Below, piece by piece: positions 20,420 to 28,495 of a stretch of DNA of 64,000 bases. Within the stretch, counting starts at the first letter, position 1; each line of letters opens with the position of its first letter. Made by a program: the position numbers and the translations under genes. The notes beneath the pieces are model-generated. The model was not told where the DNA came from. It ran no database searches and saw only the letters and a list, made by a program, of their open reading frames with translations. This DNA is from Salipiger pentaromativorans. GTDB taxonomy: Bacteria > Pseudomonadota > Alphaproteobacteria > Rhodobacterales > Rhodobacteraceae. The DNA lies in contig NZ_JAMDHK010000003.1 of NCBI RefSeq assembly GCF_024721115.1, positions 45,325 through 109,324 of the forward strand. The letters are read 5' to 3'.

Positions 20420-21859
20420 TCAGAGCGCGCGGCGCCCGCGTGGCGCTGAAAGCGCCATCTCGGGCGCATGCGCCGCCGCCACCCCCGCCCGCTCCAGCGC
20501 GCGGGCAAGGCGCAGCGCGCGCGCCTCGGCCCAGGGCGGGGTGACGATCTGCACGCCGATGGGCATCTCGCCCGGGCGAAACACCGGCACGGTCACCACC
20601 GGCAGGCCGATGCAGGAAAACGGCTGCGCCAGCAGGCCGAGATTGGGCCGCAGCGGCCGGTCCGCGCCGTTCAGATGCAGCACCGTCTGCCCCAGCCGCG
20701 GCGCCGGAACCGGTGTCGCCGGAACGATCAGCGCATCGGTCTCGGCAAAGGCCGCCATGGCCCGCGACAGCCACCAGGCCCGGACACGCTGCGCGCGGCT
20801 GACCCAGGCGGCAGGCAGCAGCGCGCCGGCCAGGAACCTATCGCGGGTCTCGGGATCGAAGTCCCCGGCTCGCTGACGCAGCCGGTCGAGATGGAAGGCG
20901 GCACTTTCGGAATTGGTGATGAGATAGGCCGCCGCGCGCCCCGCCTCGGCGCCCTCCAAGGCAACCTCGCACCGCTTCGCCCCCTGCGCGCAGAGCGCCT
21001 CTGCCACCGTCTCGGCGGCGGCGCGCGCCTGCGGCCCCGCCTGCGCGTCCAGCCAGCCGCCGGGCAGGGCCAGACGCAGCCCGACCGCCCCCTCCTCCAG
21101 CCCCGGCAGCGCGGGGTCGGGCGGCAGGCCCGCGCAGCCGTGATCCGCCGGATCCGGCCCCTGCATCGCGTCATAGGCCAGCGCCAGATCGGTGACCGAG
21201 CGCGCGAAGGGGCCGAGATGGTCGAGGCTGTCGACAAAGGAAAAGGTGCCCGCGCGGGTCAGCCGGCCATAGGTGGGCTTGAGGCTGAACACGCCGCAAA
21301 GCGAGGCGGGCACCCGCAGCGAGCCGTTGGTGTCGGAGCCCAGCGAGACCGGCGCCAGGCCCGCCGCCGTCGCCGCGCCGCTGCCCGAGGAGGAGCCGCC
21401 GGTCATCCGCCCCGGATCATGCGGGTTGCGGCAGGCGCCTTCATGCGCGTTTTCGCCGGTGAAATCATAAGCGTATTCGCCCATTCCCAGCGTGCCCACC
21501 AGCACCGCCCCGGCGGCCCGCAGCCGCCGCACCAGCGCCGCGTCGGCACCCGCGGGCGGGCGGTCGCGGTTGATCCGCGACCCCGCCAGCGTCGGCAGGC
21601 CCGCCACGTCGAAGAGGTTCTTCACCGCAAAGGGCACCCCGGCAAGCGGGCCGGGCGCCTGCCCCGCCGCGACCGCGCGGTCGATGGCCTCGGCCTCGGC
21701 CAGCGCGCGCTCGGCGGTGACATGGGTGAAGGCGTTGACCACCGGGTTGGCCTCGGCGATCCACGCCAGCGTGGCCTCGGCCACGCCCCGGGCGCTCCGT
21801 CTGCCCGCGGCGACCTCTGCGGCGATCTCATGCGCCATGGCCCAGGGCCGCTCAGACAT
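20420..21859 (-). CDS. Amidase-signature hydrolase, AtzE-like (1-carboxybiuret hydrolase-like)
   Basis: 479-residue amidase-signature enzyme with the catalytic Lys in PFAVKNLFDVAG (near residue 78) and the Gly/Ser-rich stretch GGSSSGSGAA with downstream SLGSDTNGS carrying the cis-Ser/Ser pair. The start ATG 21859 overlaps the stop codon of a 67-residue AtzG-like gene, the subunit arrangement known for AtzE/AtzG, which hydrolyse 1-carboxybiuret in cyanuric acid and biuret breakdown. Together with the BiuH-like and AtzH-like genes this supports a carboxybiuret/urea-derivative role. The substrate remains inferred; GatA-type or other amide substrates are possible. Confidence 0.82.
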   Translation of the reverse strand: MSERPWAMAHEIAAEVAAGRRSARGVAEATLAWIAEANPVVNAFTHVTAERALAEAEAIDRAVAAGQAPGPLAGVPFAVKNLFDVAGLPTLAGSRINRDRPPAGADAALVRRLRAAGAVLVGTLGMGEYAYDFTGENAHEGACRNPHDPGRMTGGSSSGSGAATAAGLAPVSLGSDTNGSLRVPASLCGVFSLKPTYGRLTRAGTFSFVDSLDHLGPFARSVTDLALAYDAMQGPDPADHGCAGLPPDPALPGLEEGAVGLRLALPGGWLDAQAGPQARAAAETVAEALCAQGAKRCEVALEGAEAGRAAAYLITNSESAAFHLDRLRQRAGDFDPETRDRFLAGALLPAAWVSRAQRVRAWWLSRAMAAFAETDALIVPATPVPAPRLGQTVLHLNGADRPLRPNLGLLAQPFSCIGLPVVTVPVFRPGEMPIGVQIVTPPWAEARALRLARALERAGVAAAHAPEMALSAPRGRRAL

Positions 21860-22055
21860 CGCCCCCCTCCCCGCGCGGCGCCGGACGAAAGACCGGCGCC
21901 AGCACCAGCTCGGCATCGTCCAGCGGAACGGTGTCGAGGATCGCCGCCATCTCGGCGGCGATCCCCAGGAACCGGGCGGTGCCGGGGCGATGCTCTGCCG
22001 CAACAGGCAGATCCATCAACTCCGACACCGCGTCGATATAGGCGTCGAACCCCAC
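21852..22055 (-). CDS. AtzG-like small subunit (DUF4089)
   Basis: A 67-residue protein starting at GTG 22055, six bases after the permease stop, and ending in an 8-base overlap with the amidase start. The sequence (FDAYIDAVSELMDLPV near the N-terminus, then the AAEMAAILDTVPL helix) resembles AtzG/DUF4089, which forms a complex with AtzE, mimicking GatC with GatA. An ATG is absent; GTG is supported by an upstream ggcggag site. Its presence is one of the best arguments that the neighbouring amidase is AtzE-like. Confidence 0.75.
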   Translation of the reverse strand: MGFDAYIDAVSELMDLPVAAEHRPGTARFLGIAAEMAAILDTVPLDDAELVLAPVFRPAPRGEGGDV

Positions 22056-22060
22056 CCCGC

Positions 22061-23641
22061 TTACTCCGCCGGCTGCGGCTCGGCGCCGGGCGCGGCGCTG
22101 TCCTCGGGCATCTCGACCACCGCGAATTTCGGGCAGAGCATCAGGAACCCCGCGACCAGCGCATAGGCCAACGCGACGCTTGGGGTCACGCCGAACCCGA
22201 CCTCGGGCCCGTGCATGAAGCCGAAGAAGGTCAGCACCGCGCCGGCGCCTGCAAACGCCGCGGCCCAATGGAACTTGCGCTCGATGATGAAGACCCCGAT
22301 GGCGGCCAGTACCAGCCCGGTCAGGATCGCGCCGCTGCCCAGCACGCCAAGCCCCTCGTAAAGCACGCCGCTCTGCGCCATGCCGCCGATGAGCTCCGGC
22401 GTGACCGGCACCCCGGCGGCCCCCAGCGCGCCGTCGATCAGCGTCTTGGCCCAGGCGGCCAGATGCGGCACCAGTCCCAGGATGACGGCGGGCGCGTGTT
22501 TCATCGGCGTGCTCTGGAACGCCTGCGCGCCGATCAGCATGCCGATATAGAGCAGGATCGGCGAGATCGCGACCACCGGCACCAGGTTGAGAAACACCGC
22601 CAGCACGCCGAACCACGCCAGCACCAGCACGAAGAGCCCGGTGGCGGCGGAATAGCCGATCCGCCCGCCCATGGCTTTCCAGCCCGGGTGGCCGATATAG
22701 ACCGCATTGGCGAAGGGCGAGCCCAGCAGCGTCCCGATGAGCGAAATCGCCCCCTCGGCCGAGATTGCCTCGGTGGTGGAATAGACATCCCCCGCCGCCT
22801 CGGCGCTTTCCACATTGTCCATCGCCTCGACCAGATCGTAGACGCCGAAGGGGATGGCGGTGACCAGGATGAAACCAAGGAACTCGAAGCCCGAAAAGAC
22901 ATGGTCGATGGCCGGCAGCGGGATGGAAAAGCCGAAATGCGCCAGGCTTTCGCCCAGGGCGGTCGCGCTCATGCCGCCAATCTCCGGCATCCCCAGCGCC
23001 GCCGCGCCCCAGGCGATGATCATACCCGTGACGATGGCGACCAGACCGGCGGGAATCCCGCGCGGATATTTCAGCCCGCCGAACCAGCTTACCAGAATGA
23101 TCGCCAGACAGGTGAGCCCGATGATCGAGGTCATGAAGATCTCGGTCGCGGGTCGCATGGCGATGAAGGCGATCGAGACGCCGGCCAGCGTGCCCAGCAG
23201 CGCCGCGCGCGGGGTTATCTTGCGGATATAGGGCGCGACAAACGATCCGCCGATCAGGATGAAGCCTTGCAGGAAGACCCAGGCGAGGCCCGCCTCCCAG
23301 GCTTTCACCGGGTCGCCGGTCTGGCCGAGGATCGGCAGCATGATCACGAAGACGACGATGAACATATGCGGAACCGAGGGGCCCGAGGGCAGCGCGCAGA
23401 CATCCGCCCTGCCCTCCTTCCGGGCCAGCTTCAGCCCCATCCAGGCGTAATACATATTGCCGAGGAACAGCATCAGCCCCACGGCGGGCAGGATCCGTCC
23501 GAAGGTCAGCGCATCGGGCAGACCCACCACGTATTTCAGCAATCCGGTCATCACCAGAAGGTTGACCAGCACATTGGTGCCCAGACCGAAGAGGGCGTTC
23601 CAGTCGCCCGGGGTCCAGAGCTTCACTGTCGTCTTGTCCAT
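22061..23641 (-). CDS. NCS2/AzgA-type purine/uracil-like permease
   Basis: 526-residue polytopic inner-membrane transporter with about 12-14 hydrophobic segments, recognisable as a xanthine/uracil/sulfate-permease-fold protein (LGNMYYAWMGLKLARKEGR near residue 65, PSGPSVPHMF near residue 88, and VEAMDNVESAEAAGD near residue 265). It lies between the BiuH-like hydrolase and AtzG/AtzE genes in one minus-strand operon. It probably imports the nitrogenous substrate of the pathway, such as biuret, cyanurate or a related ureide. The ribosome-binding site aggagag precedes ATG 23641. Confidence 0.8.
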   Translation of the reverse strand: MDKTTVKLWTPGDWNALFGLGTNVLVNLLVMTGLLKYVVGLPDALTFGRILPAVGLMLFLGNMYYAWMGLKLARKEGRADVCALPSGPSVPHMFIVVFVIMLPILGQTGDPVKAWEAGLAWVFLQGFILIGGSFVAPYIRKITPRAALLGTLAGVSIAFIAMRPATEIFMTSIIGLTCLAIILVSWFGGLKYPRGIPAGLVAIVTGMIIAWGAAALGMPEIGGMSATALGESLAHFGFSIPLPAIDHVFSGFEFLGFILVTAIPFGVYDLVEAMDNVESAEAAGDVYSTTEAISAEGAISLIGTLLGSPFANAVYIGHPGWKAMGGRIGYSAATGLFVLVLAWFGVLAVFLNLVPVVAISPILLYIGMLIGAQAFQSTPMKHAPAVILGLVPHLAAWAKTLIDGALGAAGVPVTPELIGGMAQSGVLYEGLGVLGSGAILTGLVLAAIGVFIIERKFHWAAAFAGAGAVLTFFGFMHGPEVGFGVTPSVALAYALVAGFLMLCPKFAVVEMPEDSAAPGAEPQPAE

Positions 23642-23693
23642 GTTCTCTCTCTCCTGTCGCATCGGTCCGCGCGGTTCCCGCGCGCGGGTCGTC

Positions 23694-24380
23694 TCAAGCC
23701 GCGTGCTGCGCGGCGGAAAGGGCCGTGGCGAAGCTCTCGGCATCGCTGACCCAGCCGAAAATCCCGCCCTGCGCCTTGATCATCTCAAGGCCCACGCGGT
23801 GAAACTCGGGGAAATAGGAGGCGCAGGCATCGCCAAGCGCCACGCAGCGGTAGCCCCGGTCGTTGCCCTCGCGGATCGTCGTGTGGACGCAGACCTCGGT
23901 GGTCACCCCGCAGACGATCAGCGTGTCGATGTCATGCACCATCAGGATCTGCGCCAGATCGGTCTGGTGGAAGGCGCCCTTGCCCGGCTTGTCGAGCACC
24001 ACCTCGCCCGGCGCGGGAGAGAGGCTGGGCACGATGTCGTGGCCGGGCTCGCCCCGGATCAGGATGCGCCCCATCGGGCCCGGATCGCCGATGCGCTTCG
24101 AGGGCGCACCGCGCGTCACCTTGGCGGGCGGCGCATCGGACAGATCCGGGCGGTGGCCTTCGCGGGTATGGATCACCAGCAGCCCCGCCCGGCGCGCGGC
24201 CTCCAGCGCCCGCCGGCAGGGCTCGACCGCCGCCTGCAACAGCGACACATCGTTGCCCAGCGTCTCGCCAAACCCGCCGGGTTCGAGGAAATCGCGCTGC
24301 ATATCAATGATCACCAGCGCCGTCCGCAACGGGTTCAGGGCAAGATCGAAAGGCTCGGCGGCAAGTTGCACTTCGCTCAT
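23694..24380 (-). CDS. Isochorismatase-fold cysteine hydrolase, biuret hydrolase (BiuH)-like
   Basis: 228-residue hydrolase with the isochorismatase-like catalytic triad: Asp26 (VIIDMQRDF), Lys131 (LDKPGKGAF) and Cys164 (GVTTEVCV). The spacing between these residues, and the KPGKGAF and TTEVCV motifs, match biuret amidohydrolase more closely than RutB or nicotinamidase. The likely reaction is biuret plus water to allophanate plus ammonia. It heads the minus-strand operon BiuH-permease-AtzG-AtzE and is divergent from the AtzH-like gene. Substrate assignment is by resemblance and context; a ureidoacrylate or carbamate hydrolase is the alternative. Confidence 0.8.
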   Translation of the reverse strand: MSEVQLAAEPFDLALNPLRTALVIIDMQRDFLEPGGFGETLGNDVSLLQAAVEPCRRALEAARRAGLLVIHTREGHRPDLSDAPPAKVTRGAPSKRIGDPGPMGRILIRGEPGHDIVPSLSPAPGEVVLDKPGKGAFHQTDLAQILMVHDIDTLIVCGVTTEVCVHTTIREGNDRGYRCVALGDACASYFPEFHRVGLEMIKAQGGIFGWVSDAESFATALSAAQHAA

Positions 24381-24442
24381 TTTCTGGCATTCCTTTCTCT
24401 CGGGGCTGCTGAGAGGCTCTGGCACGCGGGGAGACAAACGGC

Positions 24443-24820
24443 ATGGAGACATTCGACAGGGCGGCCGTGGAGGCCGAGATCCGTGCCGAGTTCGACGCCT
24501 ACGAGGCGGCGCTGGCCGCCAATGACGTGGCGCGCCTGACCGGGTTCTTCTGGGAGGATCCGCGCGCGGTGCGGCTGGCGCCGGGTGGCGGGCTTTACGG
24601 CCACGCGCAGATCGCGGCCTTTCGGCGGGGGCGCGACGTGAGCGACATCGCCCGGGAGCTGAGCGAGGTTCGCATTCACGCCTTTTCGCCCGATTTCGGC
24701 ACCGCAACCTGCGAATACCGCCGCCTCGGCTCGGGCCGCCGGGGCGGCCAGAGCCAGGTCTGGATGCGCCGCCCCGAAGGCTGGCGCATCGTCTCGGCCC
24801 ATGTGAGCCTCGATCCCTGA
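24443..24820 (+). CDS. AtzH-like protein (DUF3225, SnoaL/NTF2 fold)
   Basis: A 125-residue protein with the cone-shaped SnoaL/NTF2-type fold expected of DUF3225. Typical segments are FDAYEAALAANDVARLTGFFWEDP near residue 18, RLAPGGGLYGHAQIAAFR near residue 47 and WRIVSAHVSLD at the end. AtzH is encoded next to AtzE/AtzG in cyanuric acid degradation and characterised members have been linked to allophanate/urea-derivative metabolism. Here it is transcribed divergently from the BiuH-like gene, 62 bases away, which reinforces the pathway assignment. Its exact reaction is not certain. Confidence 0.75.
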   Translation: METFDRAAVEAEIRAEFDAYEAALAANDVARLTGFFWEDPRAVRLAPGGGLYGHAQIAAFRRGRDVSDIARELSEVRIHAFSPDFGTATCEYRRLGSGRRGGQSQVWMRRPEGWRIVSAHVSLDP

Positions 24821-25070
24821 GCACGGGGCATCGGGCGCCCGCCCCCCTGTCACGCGAGCGCGCGGATGGATCATCCGCAGCGGCCGCGGGGCCGCCGCAT
24901 CGGCGTGCCGCAAGGCGGGCTGCGTGAAAGGCAGATCGTCGGTCATGAGCATCCGTCACATCGGTGGATAAAAACCTTGCAGGCTGGCGGCACCCTCTGG
25001 CGTGCCCTGCCCTTGCGGAAGCCTGCCGCTGTGCAGCGCCGCTTTCTACTGCTATGTTTTCACCGTACCG

Positions 25071-25994
25071 ATGCAAAAATTGCAGCAGTGGGTCTTCATG
25101 CGCCATCTGACGACGCTCACCATGATCCGCGATGTCGCCCGGGCGGGCTCGATCCGCCGCGCCGCCGAGGACATGAACATCACCGGATCGGCGCTGAACC
25201 GCCGGATCCAGAATTTCGAGGAGGAGTTCGGCGCGCCGATCTTCGAGCGGCTGCCGCGCGGTGTGCGGCTGAACCCCGCCGGAGAGCTGTTGATGCAGCA
25301 TATCCAGGCGCAAATCGGCGATCTGGATCGGGTCCGCAGCCAGATCGCCGATCTGAGCGGCGCGCGCCGGGGGCATGTGTCGATTGCCTGTTCGCAGGCG
25401 CTCAACCCGATCTTCCTGCCGCGCGAGGTGGCGCGCTATCGCAAGGCGCATCCCGGCGTGACCTTTTCGATCCGCATCCGCGACCGCGCTCAGGCAGAAC
25501 GCGAGCTGAGCAGCTTCGCCACCGATCTCGCCATCGTCTTCGAGCCGGTCTATCTGGTTGATTTCGAAGTAATCCAAGCGTCTCAGCAACCGGTTTGCGC
25601 GGTACTTTCCACCGATCATCCGCTGGCCGGTCAAGAGGTGCTGCGGCTACGTGACTGTCTGGTCTCTCCGCATGTGATCCCGACGCGGGAATACGGGGTG
25701 CGCCATCTGCTCGAGATGGCGACGCGCGGGCGCTCGCTCTCGCTCGATCCGGTGATCGAGGCCGATAGTTTCGAGCTGATGCGCCAATATGTGCTGTATG
25801 AACGGGTGGTGGGCTTTCAGATCCCGATCGGGCTGCTACCCGCCTCCGACCCGCGGCTCGTGGTGCGCCGGATCCATCCCGCCGACATCGACCCGGGTCT
25901 GCTGCTGATCGGCCAGATGCGCGGGCGGACGCTGCCTGTGGCCACCGCCAAATTCGCTCAGCAGATCGCCCGGGCGATGGAAAATGCCGCCTGA
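25071..25994 (+). CDS. LysR-family transcriptional regulator
   Basis: 307 residues. The N-terminal helix-turn-helix spans roughly residues 10-70 (SIRRAAEDMNITGSALNRRIQNFEEEFG, with FERLPRGVRLNPAGE after it) and a periplasmic-binding-protein-like effector domain follows. ATG 25071 is used; ATG 25098 is equally possible because neither has a strong ribosome-binding site. It lies beside the AtzH-like gene and probably controls the divergent biuret-type operon in response to its substrate. It is convergent with the SiaC-like gene, only 4 bases separating the stops. Confidence 0.85.
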   Translation: MQKLQQWVFMRHLTTLTMIRDVARAGSIRRAAEDMNITGSALNRRIQNFEEEFGAPIFERLPRGVRLNPAGELLMQHIQAQIGDLDRVRSQIADLSGARRGHVSIACSQALNPIFLPREVARYRKAHPGVTFSIRIRDRAQAERELSSFATDLAIVFEPVYLVDFEVIQASQQPVCAVLSTDHPLAGQEVLRLRDCLVSPHVIPTREYGVRHLLEMATRGRSLSLDPVIEADSFELMRQYVLYERVVGFQIPIGLLPASDPRLVVRRIHPADIDPGLLLIGQMRGRTLPVATAKFAQQIARAMENAA

Positions 25995-25998
25995 CGAC

Positions 25999-26412
25999 TC
26001 AGCGGCTCCCGGGGCGTGGGCTCGGGTCCGTCCGGCAGAAGGAGATGGAACTGGGGCAGGTCTGCTCGATCAGCGTTGCGGCGTTGCGGTTCGCCGCACC
26101 CGGCATTTCGCACCAGACAACCGCCAGCGTCACCCCGTCGGGCAGCCCCGCGGCGATCTTGGCGAGCATGTCCCGGATCGCCGCCGCAGAGGCGGTCTTG
26201 ACCGCTATCAGCTCAAACCGCAGCACATATTCGATCCCGTCGCGGGACCCTTCCTCGACAGCCTCGATCAGCATGCCGCCGACATTGCCGTAAAACACGA
26301 CAGCCTCTTCCATGCGCGACCGGCCTTTGAGCAGGAAGCTGCGCTTCTGAGGATCGAAACGGAACGAGGGGGAATATTCATCCCCCGCGACGCTAAATGC
26401 TTCTTGCGTCAC
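25999..26412 (-). CDS. SiaC-like regulatory phosphoprotein (DUF1987)
   Basis: Small partner-switch phosphoprotein of 137 residues resembling SiaC: PSFRFDPQKRSFLLKGRS near residue 15, FYGNVGGMLIEAVEEG near residue 40, and a KTASAAAI segment where SiaC carries its phospho-threonine. In Pseudomonas, SiaB phosphorylates SiaC, SiaA dephosphorylates it, and the unphosphorylated form activates a diguanylate cyclase. Here no cyclase is adjacent. GTG 26412 is preferred because it gives a family-typical N-terminus; ATG 26442 would add 10 residues. It overlaps the siaB-like stop by 20 bases, so the two are co-translated. Confidence 0.7.
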   Translation of the reverse strand: MTQEAFSVAGDEYSPSFRFDPQKRSFLLKGRSRMEEAVVFYGNVGGMLIEAVEEGSRDGIEYVLRFELIAVKTASAAAIRDMLAKIAAGLPDGVTLAVVWCEMPGAANRNAATLIEQTCPSSISFCRTDPSPRPGSR

Positions 26413-26938
26413 GGCGATTGCCCCCGGTATCGGTCGATACATAAACCCGCACGGTCAGTTCCATCAGATCCGCCGTTTCGCTGGGAGCGGTTTCGACAAA
26501 AATCAGACGCTCGAGATCGGTGGACAGCGCGCTTCGGATCACCTGAAACAGCCCGACCCCGCCGCGCCCGGTGCCCATATTCCTCCGGAACGTGGCGATT
26601 TCTTCCTCGAGCAGCGCCGCATCCGACAGGGTTTTGTGACGTTCGACAAAATCGCGCACATACTCCGCCTGGTCACGGTCGCTGATCGAGGCCACCTCGA
26701 CAAACATGCCGATCTCATCGTGATCGACGCTGACCCGCGCCTCTTTCCGGCCCGGCGGGCTGTGGTGAGTGGCGTTATGCGTCAATTCGTCCAGCACCGC
26801 ATAGACGTGATCGTGAAACCGATCGTCGCGGATATCGAAGGTCGCCCGGATCTCGTCTTCGGCCATAAGCGGCGTATTCTGAATGAGAGTCCCGCTATAT
26901 CCATACATATTGTGGCGCAACATGGGTTTCTTAAACAT
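26393..26938 (-). CDS. SiaB-like histidine-kinase-fold protein kinase
   Basis: 181-residue GHKL/HATPase-fold protein resembling SiaB (DUF6272). The N-box-like ELTHNATHHS near residue 51 would bind Mg-ATP, and GTGRGGVGLFQ near residue 120 is the glycine-rich lid region. It lacks a phospho-accepting histidine and membrane segments, as expected for an anti-sigma/SiaB type serine/threonine kinase. It overlaps the downstream SiaC-like gene and lies 111 bases after the SiaA-like phosphatase. It is predicted to phosphorylate the SiaC-like protein; the output is unknown. Confidence 0.7.
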   Translation of the reverse strand: MFKKPMLRHNMYGYSGTLIQNTPLMAEDEIRATFDIRDDRFHDHVYAVLDELTHNATHHSPPGRKEARVSVDHDEIGMFVEVASISDRDQAEYVRDFVERHKTLSDAALLEEEIATFRRNMGTGRGGVGLFQVIRSALSTDLERLIFVETAPSETADLMELTVRVYVSTDTGGNRRDARSI

Positions 26939-26944
26939 ATCTGC

Positions 26945-26980
26945 TCTGCCCCTCTGAACTCTGTGGTTCTTGGGGGCAGA
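26945..26980 (-). other. Hairpin between siaA-like and siaB-like genes
   Basis: Arms tctgcccc (26945-26952) and ggggcaga (26973-26980) form a perfect stem, with a further short stem (gaac/gttc) inside the loop. There is no clear T-tract, so it may be an mRNA processing or attenuation element rather than a terminator. The surrounding ~110 bases are clearly more AT-rich than the flanking genes. Confidence 0.4.
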
Positions 26981-27049
26981 ATACTATATATTGATGCGAT
27001 AGACCATATCGCGTCTGCCCAATTCCTGATTTTCGGAAAAGTCCCGAAA

Positions 27050-28417
27050 TCACTTTTGCTGTCCTTTCCAGGGGCGGTTCAGCGGCGAAAAAACAAAGAC
27101 AAGTTCGTCGTCATCCCGTTCGTTAAGCGGCGCGCCGATGTCGGGCTGGGCCGGCGCGCGGCACTGGTCCAGCTTTTCCACAAGCGCCTTTGCAAGCGCC
27201 TCCACCAAATCAACTGTATTCTTCGGCCTTTCCCCCAGATTTGCAACCGTTTCTGCAATCAGGGTCCGGAAATCCGCCCGCCGCTCGCCATAACCCGCAT
27301 CCTCGAACACGTTTCCGGCACCGTCGCTGAAAGCCACGACGACAGTCGTGGCCTGAAGAGGAAGGTTTTTTTCGCTGAAGCGCTGACCCGGATCCTGACC
27401 GAAGGATTCCGACAGCGGAGTGCTGCCATCCCCGGGGTACATATTCCCGATCTTGCGAATATCCGCTTTATCCCGGAAGCCGCGTTCGAACAGATAGATG
27501 TCGAACTTGCCCTCGGAAACATAAAGCCGCCGCGCGCTGAGATCGGTCACCATCACCATGCCATCAACACCCCGCGATCCGGTGGTGTTGTGGTCGATGA
27601 TTTCCCGGTTGAGATGCTCGGCGACCAGACGCGCAGGGCTTTCTTGCCCCGCTGCGCTGCCGAAAAGCTCCTTGGGCTTCAGGCAGAGCGATTTCAGCGT
27701 CGCACCGACGCTCGATGCCATCAGCCCGCCGACAATCCCCTGCGCATCGGCATCGCCCGCCATCGTCAGGCGCAGCCTGCGCTTGACGCGCTGGGTCTTG
27801 TTGACCGACCAGTCGAAGACGAAATCGCCGCCCACCGGCGCACGCTCGGGCATGATCTTGTAGCTGAGGCCGGGGGTTTGGCCATTCTCCTGTTCGACCA
27901 GCACATCGCGCAGCTTCCTGTTCAGCGCCTCCCCCGTGCTTTCCACCATCTCCTGATTTCGTTTCTCGAAGGTTACCGTCTCGATCAAAACGAGATAGCG
28001 GCGCTCCCCGCGCCCTCTCTGCCGCCGCGCCCGCAGATAGATCTGAAAGTGCCGCTTGGCCGTTTTCTGCGGATCTTCGACCCCGTCCCGAAACGGATAG
28101 GTGAAATCCAGACGCGCCGGCGCCTGGCTCGGCTTCGCGAACCAGGGATAAAAGCAATCCGCCGACGCGATGTCGCCGTCGGACTCTCCCGAAACGGCCT
28201 TGTCGCCATAGTGATCGAGGAGGGCCCGCAACATTTCCGAAACGTCCCGCCCCGACCGAGGATCGTCGGAAGGAAGCCCGTCATAAAATAATGACTTGAA
28301 ACGGTTATTTTGAAAATTCACACGACCGTTCGAATCGAATTCCGCAACTGCAAGTGGGATTTCATCGTCCTGACGCAAACGAATTGAAACCTGTTCAATC
28401 TGATTATCGAAAGTCAC
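27050..28417 (-). CDS. SiaA/RsbU-like PP2C phosphatase with N-terminal PAS-like domain
   Basis: 455 residues. The first ~160 residues look like a PAS-type sensor (IPLAVAEFDSNGRVNFQNNRF near residue 20). The C-terminal ~270 residues are a SpoIIE/PP2C domain with metal-ligand motifs GGDFVFDW near residue 217, GDADAQGIVGG near residue 242 and SDGAGNVFEDAG near residue 370. It should dephosphorylate the SiaC-like protein. Classical SiaA is membrane-anchored with a HAMP segment; this version appears soluble. The start is a GTG at 28417 with an imperfect ribosome-binding site. It is transcribed divergently from the SIR2 operon. Confidence 0.75.
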   Translation of the reverse strand: MTFDNQIEQVSIRLRQDDEIPLAVAEFDSNGRVNFQNNRFKSLFYDGLPSDDPRSGRDVSEMLRALLDHYGDKAVSGESDGDIASADCFYPWFAKPSQAPARLDFTYPFRDGVEDPQKTAKRHFQIYLRARRQRGRGERRYLVLIETVTFEKRNQEMVESTGEALNRKLRDVLVEQENGQTPGLSYKIMPERAPVGGDFVFDWSVNKTQRVKRRLRLTMAGDADAQGIVGGLMASSVGATLKSLCLKPKELFGSAAGQESPARLVAEHLNREIIDHNTTGSRGVDGMVMVTDLSARRLYVSEGKFDIYLFERGFRDKADIRKIGNMYPGDGSTPLSESFGQDPGQRFSEKNLPLQATTVVVAFSDGAGNVFEDAGYGERRADFRTLIAETVANLGERPKNTVDLVEALAKALVEKLDQCRAPAQPDIGAPLNERDDDELVFVFSPLNRPWKGQQK

Positions 28418-28473
28418 TCCCCAAAACCCATTTTTTAAGATACCCTTAATGCGCTATCTTTCTGTACCTTCAT

Positions 28474-28487
28474 TTGTCAATGGACAA
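28474..28487 (+). promoter_or_regulatory. Operator-like palindrome ahead of the SIR2 operon
   Basis: ttgtc-aatg-gacaa is a perfect 5-bp inverted repeat in the AT-rich 78-base divergent spacer, ending 8 bases before the TTG start of the SIR2 gene. It could be a repressor site overlapping the translation start region. Such a short repeat can also occur by chance. Confidence 0.3.
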
Positions 28488-28495
28488 CTCTTTCT

